The notes under the pieces are model-generated. The model searched no databases. It saw nothing but the letters and a program-made list of their open reading frames with translations, and was not told the origin of the DNA. A program made the position numbers and the translations under genes. From contig NW_020954551.1 in the NCBI RefSeq assembly GCF_900497805.2, positions 682,001-746,000 on the forward strand: DNA of 64,000 bases, written 5' to 3'. Shown here piece by piece: positions 63,938 to 64,000 of this stretch (its first letter is position 1; the number at the start of each line of letters is the position of its first letter). The stretch comes from Vombatus ursinus. Lineage: Eukaryota; Chordata; Mammalia; Diprotodontia; Vombatidae.

Positions 63938-64000
63938 CTGAACCTCAGTGGCTCTGGAGGAGAGAGTGAGGCTGATGACTTTGCCCAGCTCTGCCTCACT
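63938..64000 (+). mobile_element. RTE-tailed SINE, cut by window end
   Basis: GTGGCTCTGGAGGAGAGAGT, GAGGCTGATGACTTTGCCCA, match the complement of the copy at 26.2 kb. The 3' half lies outside the window. Confidence 0.75.

Overview
This window looks like intergenic or intronic DNA from a marsupial, most likely an Australian lineage. I found no intact protein-coding gene, no functional RNA gene, no CRISPR array and no bacterial feature. The taxonomic call rests on the repeats. Three copies match my recollection of the Australian-marsupial SINE WSINE1. There are many Mar-1-type CORE-SINEs with RTE/BovB-like tails, marsupial-style L1 3' ends, one 5'-truncated RTE (BovB-like) LINE, and a dense layer of old L2, L3/CR1, MIR and MIR3 copies. 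All family names come from recalled consensus motifs, not from a database search, and repeat ends are usually good to about 10-20 bases.

Layout. 0-6 kb: L3, MIR3 and L2 fossils, including a long L2 copy (from 3.65 kb to 5.96 kb) split by a MIR3 and by the RTE element. 6.7-7.6 kb: a degenerate tandem repeat of about 68 bp and a separate 40-bp-armed hairpin. 9-9.6 kb: a full-length 7SL RNA retropseudogene inside a MIR-like SINE. 10-14 kb: L3, a Z-DNA-type TG/CG run, L2 copies and a 260-nt uninterrupted purine tract. 14-24 kb: L2/MIR/Mar-1 mosaics and L3 pieces. 24.8-28.3 kb: two WSINE1 copies and a nested stack in which L1 lies in L3 and L2 lies in the same L3. 29-40 kb: sparse old SINEs and L2 tails with some repeat-poor stretches. 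40.3-43.8 kb: a GC- and CpG-rich domain, the only one in the window. 44.8 kb: a short hAT-type DNA transposon with an 8-bp duplication. 45.75-47.2 kb, 53.4-54.6 kb and 61.8-62.9 kb: repeat-poor stretches. 55.4-56.5 kb: an L1 3' end carrying a microsatellite that grew inside ORF2. 57.8-59.2 kb: two L3 fossils with a weak candidate exon between them. The window ends in an L2 endonuclease-region fossil cut by an RTE-tailed SINE.

The elements relate to one another as mobilisers and passengers. L2 and MIR share 3' tails, L3 and MIR3 share tails, and RTE shares its tail with Mar-1 and with a second RTE-tailed SINE. Nesting gives a relative chronology: L3, L2 and MIR are oldest, then Mar-1 and RTE, then L1 and WSINE1. 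I did not find a convincing undescribed system. The best leads are the CpG-rich domain at 41-43 kb, the tandem repeat at 6.77-7.01 kb, the hairpin at 7.49-7.59 kb, the 7SL copy and the possible exon at 58.56 kb.
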